A DNA stretch of 64,000 nucleotides, taken from positions 412,653 through 476,652 of the forward strand of contig NW_024468915.1 in NCBI RefSeq assembly GCF_011745365.1, in the 5' to 3' direction. A program made the translations under genes and the position numbers. The stretch comes from Cryphonectria parasitica EP155 (lineage: Eukaryota > Ascomycota > Sordariomycetes > Diaporthales > Cryphonectriaceae). Shown piece after piece: positions 9,901 through 21,850 of this stretch; within the stretch, counting starts at the first letter, position 1; each line of letters begins with the position of its first letter. A model generated the notes under the pieces. It worked only from the letters and a program-made list of their open reading frames with translations, ran no database searches and was not told the origin of the DNA.

Positions 9901-12362
9901 GAGTTCCCAGTTGTAGCTGCAAGCTAGCTACATAGTGTGGTGGTACTACTTGATACGTGCTACTACTGCAGCAGGTGCAATTGCCCCTCGTGGAGACAGT
10001 CGAGAGGATCCTCTCTCCAAAGGACCCTGTCGACCCCTCCTTACGATATGCCCTCGCAGTTCGGGCGCGTAGGATCTGCCCAGTGAGAGATAGAGTGCCC
10101 GAGGCACCTGTTTTGAGAATAGGTGTACAGCTTATGGGATTGGCTCTTCAGGGTTTCTGCGACGGGACTGGCGCCCTTGGGAGAGGGAGGGAGGGGGTAT
10201 GTTTGGTGCACTGCACGTGTGGTCTGGACAGCCAATGCTACCTGCTTAAGTACTTATGGACGTGGTACTACCAGTACTATGCATGGTGCTATAGTACATA
10301 TACCACAGACAAGTATGTACTAGATGGCGTTTTTGTGAATCTGCCTATGCCAAGAGTACTGCGTAGTACTACCATGGGTATCATCATTGTAGCTCTAGCA
10401 GCTCTTTTTTTACCCCTCCAACCTCCAGGTCTGCTTCCCCACCCTCCCTGGCCCCCTTTCAGGCTTACGCTGTACTGTACCAAGCAAAGGCACTAAGTAT
10501 CCTTAGCACTTTAGTTTACCCCTCCCCCCCTTCGGCCTCCCCCACTTGCGACCCAGGGGGTACCATCGAAACGGGGACGACTTTGACTATGTTTGTACTA
10601 TGGAACGTACGACGTGCTGGTGGTACAAGATAGATGAACCTCGGGTGGGATCCACGGAAGAATCATGGGTTACTCTAAATACTCCGGTCTTTCTATAGGT
10701 ACTTGATTTAAGGTCAGGTCAAAAGATGGTTGGATGAAGGGTAATGTACCCCCGTACACAAGCTCACAATCCATTATTCCCAAGAGGAAGAGAGGAAAGA
10801 AGCAGAGGGAAAAGGAAGAAAGAATGACACTGCAAACAGACAGATGGGCAGAGCGAGCACAGCATTCCTTCTGCGACCTGCACGTCCTTCCGTCGCGTCA
10901 CTCTCAAACTGATGAATTTGGACGAAAGAGCCCATGTCCGTCCCTGCAGCTCCACGCAGCGCTCGGGCGCGGGTTTTGCCCGCCCTTACCCACAGTTCAT
11001 AGTACATGGATGGAGGGGTTGGTAGGCATGGACTATGTAATAGTATGTATGTTCAGATCTGTCCTGTCCACATCATTTGCGACTCTGCAAGATGTTCAGG
11101 CCCCGGCCCCTTTCTTCCAAAATCACGATAGAGATATTATAAGCTTTGGGCATCGTTGTCGAGCCGTTTGTTCAAGTACCACGGGTTCTCGGGTGCCTAT
11201 TCATGAAGGCCGGGAATTCTCCGAACCCTCTCCAAGGTCGCTGAGCGGGAGTGTCAGACGAGCGGCGTCAAACCGAAGGGGGAAAAAGGAGGGAAATGAA
11301 GAACTGGAACGTAGAGTGTACTTTTTATTTGTTTCTTGATTCAATAACCCGTTTCTCGAGAAGAAAAATTAGATGGACACGGCAAGAAAATTTTTGCACC
11401 AAGGAACGCCATACTTTTCCCTGTGGCTTACGGTGGTACATCGGAGTGATCCGATCTCATCACACTGGGAGGAATAAGGAGATATAAGCACGACACCAGA
11501 TTGGGACATGCTCTCTCCCTCCCTCCCTTCATGCTAGGGGAGAGGGCAGAAGGAGAGACTGGCGAGCCACCCGTCCAACGAACCCCCCCTTTTCTCGTCC
11601 TACCTCAACTCGTATTTTGGGCTGGCTGACGGCCCGATCTGGATTTGGGCTTACTCGTCCTCTATCATGGCAGGAAAGCAATAGTCCAAAACTGGTGGGA
11701 GATCAGAGAGAAAGAGAAAGCTGTATGGGCTTTTGTCGGCCCTGGCTTACAGCCATCAGCAGACGTAATTCCCTCGTGGAGGTGCGGACGAATGATAGAT
11801 GGGAATTAGTTATGGCTGGACAGTAACACGGACAAATTTGTCAATTTTGTCTCCCTGAGAACACACGCACACATACGCGTACACGGACACACACTACGCA
11901 CATCGTCGATGCAGGCCGTAAATCATCGAATGAGGTCGACAGGTTTACAGCCTCGCCATGACGCAGGAAGAGGGATGGATGCACGGACGGCCTACTGGTT
12001 TGCTGTTTTATTCCTTCGACAACTTGGAAAAGGAGAAGGAGAGGGGGGGGGGGGGGGCCGGGGCCGACACCCCGGATGACTAATCATGACCCTGCAATGA
12101 ACTGCGGTCGGGATATTCGGCATGTGCGCGATCAAAGAGAGCTTTTCCTGGGACCATTGACGACTTGAATCAGTGGTGACACCGCGCCCTGACGGAAAGG
12201 GTGCATCACAAGGCTGTCACGACGGTACTTTCTTTGTGCACGCACAGCCGAAATATCCTTTTATCCCTTTTGATTTTTATTTTATTTTATTCGATTAATT
12301 TTATGACTTTTTCAAGAGAACCCTCATCTCCACATCTTGTCTTTTACCGCAGCGCCCGTCAT
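6909..12362. other. Long gene-free interval (5.4 kb)
   Basis: This is upstream of the kelch/BTB gene and downstream of the peroxiredoxin gene. It contains (CA)n near 8128-8144, pyrimidine-rich tracts at 9125-9195, a cluster of GTAC-containing near-palindromes at about 9940-10380, a G15 tract at 12043-12057, and an AT-rich stretch just before 12310 that may be the peroxiredoxin 3' UTR. A 351-codon minus-strand frame (9302-8247) exists but reads as biased leader sequence (Lys/Glu runs then Ser/Leu-rich). I see no intact gene. Part of the interval may be an extended 5' leader of the kelch gene. Confidence 0.5.
12043..12057. repeat. G15 homopolymer
   Basis: Fifteen consecutive G on the plus strand, about 300 bases past the stop codon of the peroxiredoxin gene. 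It is one of eleven G/C runs of at least ten bases in this window, all outside coding exons. Confidence 0.95.
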
Positions 12363-13361
12363 CTATTTGCCAGCAGTAGCCTTCTCCTTAGGCAGCGGGG
12401 TGAAACGCAGGTAAGGCTTGACGATGCGGAAGTCAGGGAACAGCTCCTTGGCCTGCTCGTTCTTGACGGACGGGTGGACGATGACATCGTCACCGGGAAC
12501 CCAGTTGACGGGGGTGGTGATCTTGTTCTTGTCGCCGGTCTGCAGAGAGTCGACGATGCGCAGGATTTCAGCCGAGTTGCGGCCGGTGGAGGCAGGGTAG
12601 GACAGGATGGTGCGGATGGTCTTCTTAGGGTCGATGACGAAGACGGAGCGAATAGTGAAGGCGATGCCCTTCTCGTCGACGTTGGTGGTATCCTGGTAGT
12701 CGAGCCTGTCGTAATGGTGTTAATATAAAAACCAGGTCGGCGGCAGCAAGTACAAGCATGCAGATGCAGGCTCGAGACTAGCAGATCGGAAGGGCTGAGA
12801 GGTTCTTATCCCCTTCTTTCCCTCAAACGTATACGTACATGTCATAGAGGTAGGCGACCTTCCTTCCCTTGTCAGCCACAATGGGGAAGTTGAGGGTGTT
12901 GCCGCTGATCTCCTTGATGTCGCTGGCCCAGCCCTCGTGGCTGTCGACGGTGTTGGCGCTCAGGCCCAGCAGCTTGACGCCGCGCTTGTTGAACTCGGGC
13001 TCGAGGCGGGCCATCTCGCCGAGCTCGGTCGTGCACACGGGAGTGTAGTCCTCCGGGTGGGAGAAGAAGACGACCCAGTTGTCACCAATGTACTCGTGCA
13101 GGTCGATGGGACCCTTGGTGGTGTCGGCCTGGAAGTTGGGGGCGACGGTGCCCAGGCGGAGACTGTTATCATGGCAGGAGGAGATCTTGGTCAGCATTGC
13201 CTGCTCTTGTTCAAGGGATATGGAGGCTTGAGGTATGACTGGCTATCAAGAGACAGCAAGGCAAGGTGGAGGAGAGCCTGTGGAGGACAAGTGACATTGT
13301 GGGGTGACATGGTGTGTATGGTAGGATAGCACACTTACGGAGCAGCTCTTTGTTCAGCCAT
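12363..13361 (-). CDS. 1-Cys peroxiredoxin (Prx6/Prx1 family)
   Basis: Three exons on the minus strand: 13361-13339, 13162-12839 and 12705-12363. Introns are phase 2, and the second splits the Met codon of DMLDYQD. The product is 229 residues. It starts MAEQRAAPLRLGTVAPNF and carries the Prx6-type active site FFSHPEDYTPVCTTE with peroxidatic Cys51, preceded by the conserved Pro44 and Thr48. The C-terminal half has the Prx6 signature region GRNSAEILRIVDSLQ and VNWVPGDDVIVHP. These enzymes reduce H2O2 and organic or phospholipid hydroperoxides using thiol donors. There is no N-terminal presequence, so a cytosolic location is likelier than the mitochondrial one of yeast Prx1. Length and motifs match the family. 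The short first exon (23 nt) is supported because the phase closes and the conserved LRLG segment continues across it. Confidence 0.95.
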
Positions 13362-14682
13362 CGTGTCTTCGGAAAAAAAAGGATTGTATGTTATGGTAGC
13401 AAGAGTCTCAAGGCAATGTATGTGTTACCGTGCGTATATCGTGGCTGATTGTACGTAGGGAGAGAATTTGGAGGGGAAGGAGAAGTTGTCTTGGTATTAT
13501 TGCAGATGGCGGGGGAGGGGCTATGACGAGCTAAATAAGTTCAAGGAGACGGCTCGGCGGCTTGCCCTTCTCCTCTCTATAGTCTTGCAACATGAGCTGT
13601 CAACCCTTCCCACCCACCCCTCCCCATCTTTTGATATGTCATTGACTGCTCAAACTTTTACAAGTCGCATTAGTCAAGTCAGGGTCAGGCACCATGCGAG
13701 ACGGGTTTCCCAGCTGCCGAGCTCCTCCTCCCACGCTCGTCACATGCCTTCGACTGCAGATCATCCTCCTGTGTCGGTCATTGCCCTTTATTGCCTTCAG
13801 TTGTATTGGATACATATGGCTCTCGTTTCTTCTCCCTCTTTTCTTCTCGAGGCTCTCAGCAGGACAAATAGCAGAAGAGGACCCCCCCTCCACCCCTTCT
13901 ATCTTCAGGCCAGGCAGACAAAGCTCTGTTGAGATCATCTTGGCGCAAAAGGCGCAAGCCCGTCTCCTGATGATGGAATTACATCCTCCCCAGCGATGCT
14001 TCGATTTCGTCAGCACAAGGAAAAGGTAGGGGACCCAAAAAGAGCAGGGGGAGCAAGGGTGGAGGGGTTGCCACGAGATGTCGCCATCACGGAGCTCAAT
14101 GATTCGCTAGATTGTGCAACCTAGGGCTGTTTTGTGGGGGTAGGAAGCTTTCTGCTCTCCGCTTCCGGAGCTTTTTTATTTTATTTGGACATCGAACTAA
14201 ACAGCAGTCGTGCGAATTGTAGTAGCGCAGTACTTGGGACTATGGTACAATGGTCACCCTCTCCTTTCTTCATCTGGCATTGTTCAAGGGTCCTTGAGTG
14301 CCAAGAACCTTGCGTGCCTTGATAAAGTGAGTGTGCGCCATCACACCAGGCCAATAGCTCATCAGCCCTTTCCTTGCTCCCGGCGATCTGTTACGGTGTG
14401 TGGCCTGGCGAGATTGCCACGTGCTGCGCTATTGATTGATTGATTTTAAGATTTCTTATGTAATCATTTCCTTTTAATAGTGGGGGGCACTTTGGGTTCG
14501 AGAGGTTTCGTGGTGAGAATTCCTTATGCAGCCGACATTTTAAGAGGAATGAGTGCATAGCTAATGTCTTTCTAGCCATCTATTTATATACTTATATACT
14601 TATATATATATGTGTATACATATATAAGAGAATGTCATAAACACATGGATATGTACTCTGGCACGCACATGTACACGTACTC
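13362..14682. other. Peroxiredoxin promoter and FAT1-like 3' region
   Basis: The stretch next to 13361 must contain the promoter of the peroxiredoxin gene. Near 14585-14630 there is an AT repeat (alternating TATA and CTTATATA) just past the stop codon of the acyl-CoA synthetase gene, in the right place for its 3' end processing region. An ACTATGGTAC element is at 14239-14248. No coding sequence seen. Confidence 0.5.
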
Positions 14683-16771
14683 TCACAGTTTCACCCTCCC
14701 GCCCTCCACGGCTTCCCACTCCCTCTTTGTGAAGGGCACATACTTTCCACCTTGAAGCCAGTACAACTCATCTCCATCCGCCTTGTCTGGGTCTACTCCT
14801 CCCGCCCGCAGGTCCTGCTTCTGCTGCTTGTTTGTCCCCGTGGTCTGCATCTTGCCCGGCTGTGTGATGCGCAGAAAGACGGGCGCCGCGTATTTGGGCA
14901 GTGCTTTTCGGATGTGCTCGCCCAGGCTCGACAGCACCTCGGGCATGGCATTTGCCGTCTTCGTCAACACCCCCTCGTTCAGGACGATCGCTGCACACCC
15001 AGCCCGCCCGTCGTGGTGCGGCACCTGCACGCCGTACACGTTGGCCTCGTGGATGGCCGGGTGGTGGCCCAGCGCCTGGCTGACCTCGGCCGTCGACACG
15101 TTCTCGCTCTTCCAGCGGAACGTGTCGCCGATGCGGTCGTGGAAGAAGATGCGGCCCTCGTCGTCCCAGCGCATGACGTCGCCCGTGCGGAACCACGCAT
15201 CGCCCTTCTTGAAGACGTCCCGCAGGATCTTCTTGTTCGTCGCCGCCCTGTCGCCGTAGTAGCCCTGGAACCTCTTCTCGAGCTCCTTCTCGGGCAGCTT
15301 GAACAGGAACTCGCCCGGCTGTCCTGGTTTCGTCACCTTGCAGAAGCCCGTTTTGGGGTCCCGCCGCGGCAGGTCCGTTGTGAAGTCAACCTCGACCAGC
15401 ACGGTACCGGACCCGACGAAAACCGAGTAGATCCAGCCCGACCGCCCGACCGCGCCCATGCTGAAGTCGTTCCTGCTCAGGTTCCACGTCGCGAAGCTGC
15501 CCTCGGTCGCCCCGTAGAACTCGGCAATGTACTCGACCCCGAACCGCTGCTTGAACTTGTTCCACACGTCGGGCCGCAGCCCGTTGCCCAGCGCCACTCG
15601 CACCCGGTGCCTCTTGTCTAGATTCTCGCCCGTCACCGGATCCTTGTCTACGGGCGCCGTGAGCAGGTACCGCAGCGTCTCCCCGACGTACTGGATCATG
15701 GTCGCGTCGTGGCGGCGGACCTCGCTCCAGAACGTGTGGGTCGAGAATTTGGAACCCAGCGCGACGGTGGCGCCGCTCAGGAGCACGTTGGCGATGCACA
15801 GGATCGCGCCCGAAGAGTGGTAGAGGGGCATGCACTGCAGATATGATGTCAGTTTCACATACATGGGCGCACACATACACGAGATCCTGTAGAAAGAAGG
15901 GAGAGGAGGAGGAGGAGGAGGAGAGGAATATCAAGGTTGTCATATGGGCTTGTTCATCCTTTCTCCCATCACTGACCGTGTAGAAGATCTCACCAGGCCG
16001 CGAGCCGATGAGCCTCGCAGAAAACCCTCCGGCGGCATGCATCTTGCCCCAGCTCACGACGGCCGCCTTGGGCAGCCCAGTGGTCCCGCTCGTGTAGATG
16101 AGGTTCGCCATACTGTAGACGCCCTCGTCCGCCCTCTGCTCGTCCGGCAGCCTGACGGGTGTGGTAGCCGCCACCTGCTGCCTGTGCTCGGCAGAGAAAA
16201 CCTCCAGCCTCACGCCGGCCAGCTCCCTGCGCACAAAGTCATCCACGTTGTGCGCCACAGCCGGGTCGACCAGCATGATGGCCGCGCCTGCGGCCCTGGC
16301 GCAGTGGATGAGCGCAGGGCCGGCCAGGTTGTAGTTAATAAAGGCCGGCTTTGCGCCCACGGCCCAGAGGCCCAGCCAGACGAAGACAAAGGTGTCGCTG
16401 TTGGTGAAGTCCATGGCGACGATGTCGTCCTTCTTGATGCCGAATGTCTCCCGCAGCCAGGTGCCGTGCTTGAGCGCCTGCTCGAGGGCCTGGCGGTACG
16501 TCCATGAGCGGTCCTCGAACAGCAAGAACGGCGTGTCTGCCGTCTTGGAGTTGTGGGCCCAGTACTCCAGGTCGTAGAACAGGCTCAGCTTGCCGGTCCG
16601 CTCTCGCCACATCATCTGGATGGCCATGGGCGCCGCGCACTTGAGCATTTTGAGATCGTACCACACGTGCGCCTTGGCATTGATGTAAGCGGCGGCGGCT
16701 GTCGCTGCTGGGACAGCGACGGCGAGTGGGACTACGCGTTGGATAAGGAGTAGGTTGTTAGCAGCAGCCAT
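14683..16771 (-). CDS. FAT1: Very-long-chain acyl-CoA synthetase / fatty acid transport protein (Fat1-type)
   Basis: Two exons, 16771-15977 and 15834-14683, joined in phase 0 (ACG|GTCAGT ... CTGCAG|TGC), giving 648 residues. The N-terminus has a hydrophobic segment (about residues 8-30). The AMP-binding motif LIYTSGTTGLPKA lies at about 224-236. The junction rebuilds FYTCMPLYHSSGA, a conserved family block. The FATP/VLACS motif with RTGDVMRWDDEG and DTFRWKSENVSTAEV is at about 478-515. These enzymes activate long and very-long-chain fatty acids with ATP and CoA, and couple this to uptake, at peroxisome, ER or lipid-droplet membranes. The C-terminus ends VKL, a weak PTS1-like tripeptide comparable to the IKL end of yeast Fat1. 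The intron contains a (GAG)n tract. Length is typical for the family. Confidence 0.93.
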
Positions 16772-18968
16772 CGAAGGGGTTCTGTGTTCTTTTTCTTCTT
16801 CTTTCCTCTTCCTGTCTTTTTCTGCTGGGATCGGTGCTGCTCAGACTGGTCATGAAGGAACGAGGCTGCGGATAAATGCTGCTGCAGCAGGGAGATGCGT
16901 GCGTCTTTGTGTTTGTATGTATTGTGGGAGAAAGAGAGGGGGGGGGGGGGGCACTCGAGGCGCGGAAGAGGCTTACCGGGCATCTTATTTTTATTTTACT
17001 TTATTTCTTTTCTTTTATGTAGACTTATACGTGTGCTGGTGTGACCTGGACGAAGTGCCAAGATACACATGAGAAGGGAGACACAAGCACAAAAGAAGAG
17101 AGGTACAGTGGGGGTGGAGAGCCGAGAGTTGAGTCGCAGGAATATAAGAGACGGGCAAATCTCGATTAGAGGGGAACACAAGAGCGGGAGATTATTGAGA
17201 CACGGGAAAATATATATATGTATGCGGCGTGGTTGAATGTGGTTCAATGGGCCTGGCCTCGACTGAGAATGCCACGCAGAGACGAGCAATGGGGTTCGAG
17301 CAAGCCGGTAAGGTGTAAAAGGTAGCGCACGTGGTCCTCAAGAAGGGGGTTTGGTCCAGCACGGCGATATGTGTAGCGGAAGAGGGAGAAGGAGGAGGAA
17401 GAGGAGGAGAATAAGTGACTCTAAGAAACGTCTTTCCGTCTGTATATAATAATGCTTATGCAGAGATGGGTAGCGAAAATTGCTAACCAGAGGAGTATGA
17501 GGGGGAGAGAATCTATTCTCTCCTCAGCCGGGGGAAAATTATATAAAATAGTAGTGGGTGGGCCGATGTGAAGAGGCGACGAGAAGGTGAGGTGATGTGA
17601 GGTGATGTGGCGGACCAGCCTCTGGCCCAGGGCAGAAAGAAAAGAAAATTAAAGAATGGGGTTCACTGCGCAGGCGGCAAAGACGCAACAACATAAGCAC
17701 GAGAGGGATTCAAGATGAGGACCAATGATAAGGATATTCCGAGGACCAGGAGGTTGTCTCTTATCCTCCAAACAACACTTGCAGTTCAGGCCCAACCCTC
17801 TCAAGGACAAAGACAGCGTGGTATCAAAAAGTGAAGGAAAGGGAGGCAGATGAGCAGAACTTCAGATGTTGCGGCTTGGGTTTGCGCCTCGGCTCACAAG
17901 CCTCGGCCGGGGCAAGAGATTCAAGCTTCTGGAACTTCCCGTTTGAAGAGCGTGGGGTTAGTGTCGCGCAGTTGTTGTTGTAAGTACTTTAAACAGCTAG
18001 GGGTTCATAACCAAGTACGGTACATGCTACGTGAAAAGTGGTGTTGGGGGTTCTGGGGTTGTACCAGAGTATACTCCTGTATGGGCACTATACAAGGGCA
18101 GCGGGGTTGACCCTGGGCCGTGGAACCCGAGACGGCCCAGCACGTTGGGGTGCGGACACCGCGCCCGCACAAACAACCCTGACCGCCTAAACATCATAGC
18201 ACGCTGCGAGACAAATACTGTGTGTCGAGTGGAGGGCAAGCGAGGATGGCCTCAGCCAGGTCAGGTAGGAATCGATCCTGTTTCATTCTCTTCCATTTTC
18301 TCCCTTCCTCTCTCACACGCATTCTCACATCCTTCTTCCATGCCAGTGGCTCCTCTATTAGGCAAAACTACTGTCATCAGCCTGCATCTATTGTCTTTCA
18401 CGAAGGTTTGTTGCGGAAATGATGAGCACGGATGTGGTAGTCTGTTCTACTACCACCGTAGTATGCTTGAGAAGTGTCATGTGAACTCTGCATGCCCGAT
18501 TCGGCATGTCATGCGTGGTGGAGCCTTCCTCAAAAAGAGGAAAAGGGAGGATGAGGATATGAGAGGGCAAAGAGATTGCCCGCCAGTTATCTATACAGTA
18601 CTATGGTACTTTGTCAGTGCTAGGCGCAATTGTTCGCATGTGAAGCCGACAGAAAGTCTTTGAGGGAGACACACTACCGTGATTAGGTGGTAACGATACC
18701 ATAATGGCGGTATTATAGCGATGCTGACTGGTCACGCTAGAGTACCCCCTTATCTTATCGGCGTACTTACAGCCAGCTGTTCCTTACCACACCTGGTACA
18801 GCTAGGTTGGTAGCTTGTGCGCAGTAGGCTACTACGGGCCCGCTGAACTACGGGAGCTGGCTTATGGACAGGGGGCTGGCTCTACCTGGCTTGACCACTT
18901 ATTTGCCTGCCCTTTGGACAGCACCATCAACACCACGACGCGATGTAGCAAGGGGGCCCCGATCTGCC
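16772..18968. other. Divergent intergenic region (FAT1-like / PIG-S)
   Basis: This holds the promoters of two divergently transcribed genes. Visible elements are a G14 tract at 16938-16951 (poly-C on the acyl-CoA synthetase sense strand, within its leader or promoter), a tandem GGTGATGTGA repeat near 17590, and the near-palindrome GTACTATGGTAC at 18598-18609. The open frame at 18031-18663 (210 codons) lacks coding character or motifs. Confidence 0.5.
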
Positions 18969-20831
18969 ATGTCTGCAATACCGGTCCATGATGTTGACAT
19001 GGCCAATCTCGTTCCAACGGCTGCCTCCAGCAGGCTAATGGATCCTGCTCCTGGTCCTGGTCCCGAGGCTGAGCCCAACCACACCAGTGACGCCTTGCCC
19101 CGAGATGCCTCGAGTCGCGATGCCACCAGCCGCCGCAAGGAGCCTCCACCTGAGAAGCCCTCAGACATTCGAAGGCGGTCCCAGGTGATCTTCTCCTTCT
19201 GGCTCATCGTGTTATGTGTCGGCCTGCCTATATGGTGGAATACTACCGCAATTTCAAGGGCGAACTTGCCACTAGATGACATGATGGACTGGGCGGATGG
19301 TAAGGTAGGTCATCGCTCCACCCCTTCCCCCTTATGCCAACTCTCCCTCCGCAAGCATGAGACCTGGCCCCGAGCTATCAACCACTGACAGCAATGTTGG
19401 CTCCCCTAGGCCTGTCGCCCAGTCTTCCCTCTGCGCATCTCCATCCAGGCCAATCAGCTGCAGGAGCAAGAGGCCCAGAACCTCCTGCGCCTGACGCAGC
19501 ACGCCCTCGACGACCTGAACGACTTTCCTGGTCACCATCTTCGGCTGCAGCTGGATCCTCGCGCCAGCACCGTAAATGGCACTGCCAGCCCTGACGAGGT
19601 CGCTCTCGTCATAAGGCTCCAGCCAGGAGAGTCGACGACAGCCTCGCTCCACCCATACGAGTCCATCCTTGACATCACCTACACCCCGAACTCGATCCCC
19701 TCGCCGAGTTCCTCTTCCTCCTCCCTGGCGACGTATGTCGCGAGCGAGCTGCGATCCACCTTTGCCGAAGAGCAGGCCGTCATATCCTACCTGCTCTCTA
19801 CGTCTTCGGCCAAGCCAGAACACCGGCTGCAGGGCCTGGCGCCAGACACTGCCGACACCATCGCGAAGCGGCCGACACGTTCTCTCAAATATGCCCCGAC
19901 CTATCACCTCACCTTCTCGCTCTTCACCGATGGGCCTACACCGAGCAGTTGGGATATCGAAAAGGCCATCGACGAATACATGCAGCCGGTGCTGGACGTC
20001 CTAAGACCCATCCACAACTTCACCATCGATACCCAGGTCCAGCTGTACGCGACTCCTGGCGTCCAGTCCCAAGCGTTGAGCAAGGACGACCTATCCTCTT
20101 TCATCAATGCCGCCGAGTGGCCTCTGTCACCGTCCATTGGCGGCGCGCCTACTGTCAACTTTATCGTCTTCGTGGGCAGGCAGACCATCCAGCTGTCGCC
20201 TACTCTGAACGATGTGCAGGCCAGCGAGGCAGCGGTCTCGGAGACCTCACACTCCTGGCTGATCCCCCAGTGGGGAACCGTGTATCTTCTCAACCTTGCA
20301 GGCGGTGACGACAAAGCAGCGCATGTGCAGTACGAAGATCTCAAGCAGCCCCTGCTCACCTTCACCACGCACCTGCTTTCGCTGCTTGGCACACCCACCT
20401 CGGGCTCGCTGCCACTCCGCCTCTCCACCCTCTCCCGGGTCCGCTCTGCCGACCTGCTGCTCCGTGCGTCGAGTACACTTGGCTCACTGGCTCGCCTCTC
20501 TCGGGCCCTCCCGTCCATCCCCATCCCCCAGTCCGTCGCTGACGGCGTGAGCACCTCGATCCGCCACCTTCGCCTGGCGTGCGAATCACTGGGCACACCA
20601 GACGGGCTCATTCACGCCCAGATTGCAGAGGCGGCCGCCGAGCGGGCCTTCTTTGAGAAGAGTATGGTCGGGCAGCTGTACTTCCCTGATGAGCACAAGA
20701 TCGCAGTATACCTGCCTCTCCTGGGGCCTGTTGGAGTGCCGCTAGTCATGGGGCTACTGAACGAGTTCGCGGCATGGCGCGCTAGGAAAAGGAAGAAGGC
20801 TGAAGTTGGGAAGGTGAAGAAGGCTACATAA
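18969..20831 (+). CDS. GPI17: GPI transamidase subunit PIG-S / Gpi17
   Basis: Two exons, 18969-19304 and 19410-20831, phase 0 (AAG|GTAGGT ... CCTAG|GCC), 585 residues. A proline/serine-rich cytosolic N-terminus leads to a first membrane helix at about 72-90 (VIFSFWLIVLCVGLPIWWN). A large lumenal domain follows, with conserved blocks MMDWADGKACRPVFPLRI, LKYAPTYHLTFSLF and SHSWLIPQWGTVYLLN. A second helix near the C-terminus (about 543-565, YLPLLGPVGVPLVMGLLNEF) is followed by a Lys/Arg-rich tail. This two-helix topology and these blocks are those of PIG-S, an essential subunit of the ER GPI-transamidase complex that attaches GPI anchors to proteins. I start at 18969 (MSAIPVHD) because the N-terminus is compact from there. 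An upstream in-frame ATG at 18864 would add 35 residues. Confidence 0.93.
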
Positions 20832-21056
20832 GACACGAGACCAAGGGACTTTTGTTTTGTATGAGCGGGCGTGGCAATGTTTAGATAGAAACATTCTAAT
20901 AGAGGTCTTGAGCCTTGACTATATCCATTTCATTTCTTTCCATTGATTCTAGAATGAACTAGGATTGGGCCGCCTAAACAACCATAGCGAGACGGTTTGG
21001 CTCACTTGGACTTATACCAGTACTGTCTAGGTGCATGTCTGCCCACGAGGGTATGG

Positions 21057-21850
21057 CTACATCTTCCCACCCTGGCTCTCCCCCGTCGTAATGAATTCCT
21101 CAACCAGTTTCAACGCCAACGTCGCAAAGGCCACCATATTCCCGGCTCGCTCGCCTCCAAGACCCGTGTTCAGGTCTCTGCTCAGGGTCTTTTTCTCACT
21201 TACCACAGCCAGGGCAACATAGCCACTGCAATAGAGAGAGCATCAGCAACCCGCGCCCGCCAGATGGGGAAGAGGGAGAGATGTAGGGGTGATGATCCCA
21301 AGAGCTTCACTTACGGCTGTCCATTTGCGGCTTTTCTCGAGGCGGTCGGTCCAGCTGTGCCGCTCTGCAGGAGGGAAGCGCTGTGAGCCACTGGGACGTC
21401 ACGTCTTTTCTCACTTGCCTTGGCCTCCCAAGTCACATGCATATATAATCATGGTTGGGATCCAGTATCATCATTCTCATCGTCACCATCGTCGTTATTG
21501 TCATCATCATCATCATCACTATCGTGGCAACGTACCTCACCCACAGTATACGTCGACCCTAGCGTGGCCCTCACATTCCTCGCAAGCCCAGCCACCAGAT
21601 CCGGGTTGGGCCCGTCGTAGCTGTCGATATCAGCCTGCGTCCAGCCCGCAAACGCAATGCGTGACTCCAAGGTGTAGAGAGTCGCGCCGCCCTTGTAGAT
21701 TCTGGATGCTCCCGGCGTGGTCAGCAGTGCCGCTGATATGAGCCCGCCGGCGGCGGTCTCGGCGACGGAGAGGGTCTCGCCGCGGTCACGGAGGAGCTTG
21801 GCCACGGATTCTGCGGCTTCTCTGAGGCCGTGTGGTGGGAATTCTGCCAT
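21057..21850 (-). CDS. CinA C-terminal / PncC-like (nicotinamide-nucleotide amidase family) protein
   Basis: Three exons: 21850-21536, 21364-21315 (50 nt) and 21225-21057, giving 177 residues. Phases close, and conserved family blocks are rebuilt across both junctions: YTVGE|SGTAGPTASR and GQP|GYVALAV. The N-terminal block LSVAETAAGGLISAALLTTPGAS, then YKGGATLYTLESRIAFAG, and the ending KLVEEFITTG match the CinA C-terminal domain. In bacteria this domain (PncC) deamidates NMN to nicotinate mononucleotide in pyridine-nucleotide salvage. Bacterial enzymes carry an ESxTGG motif, and here it reads ETAAGG, so the usual Ser position is Thr. Whether activity is kept cannot be judged. Its promoter is shared with the PPPDE-like gene, 487 bases away. 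The first intron carries a (CAT)n tract. Confidence 0.88.

Noticed and set aside
10734..11339. 201-codon plus-strand frame
   Set aside because: No motif, mixed basic and Ser-rich composition, no leader or splice signals; looks like chance.
14585..14630. TATA-rich tract as a promoter
   Set aside because: It lies directly after the stop codon of the minus-strand acyl-CoA synthetase gene, so a 3' processing region is a better explanation.
14752..15621. 289-codon plus-strand frame
   Set aside because: Antisense to the acyl-CoA synthetase gene, which has all family motifs on the minus strand.
21289..21741. Plus-strand frame with a His-rich (CAT) run
   Set aside because: Antisense to the CinA-like gene; the His run is the intronic CAT microsatellite.
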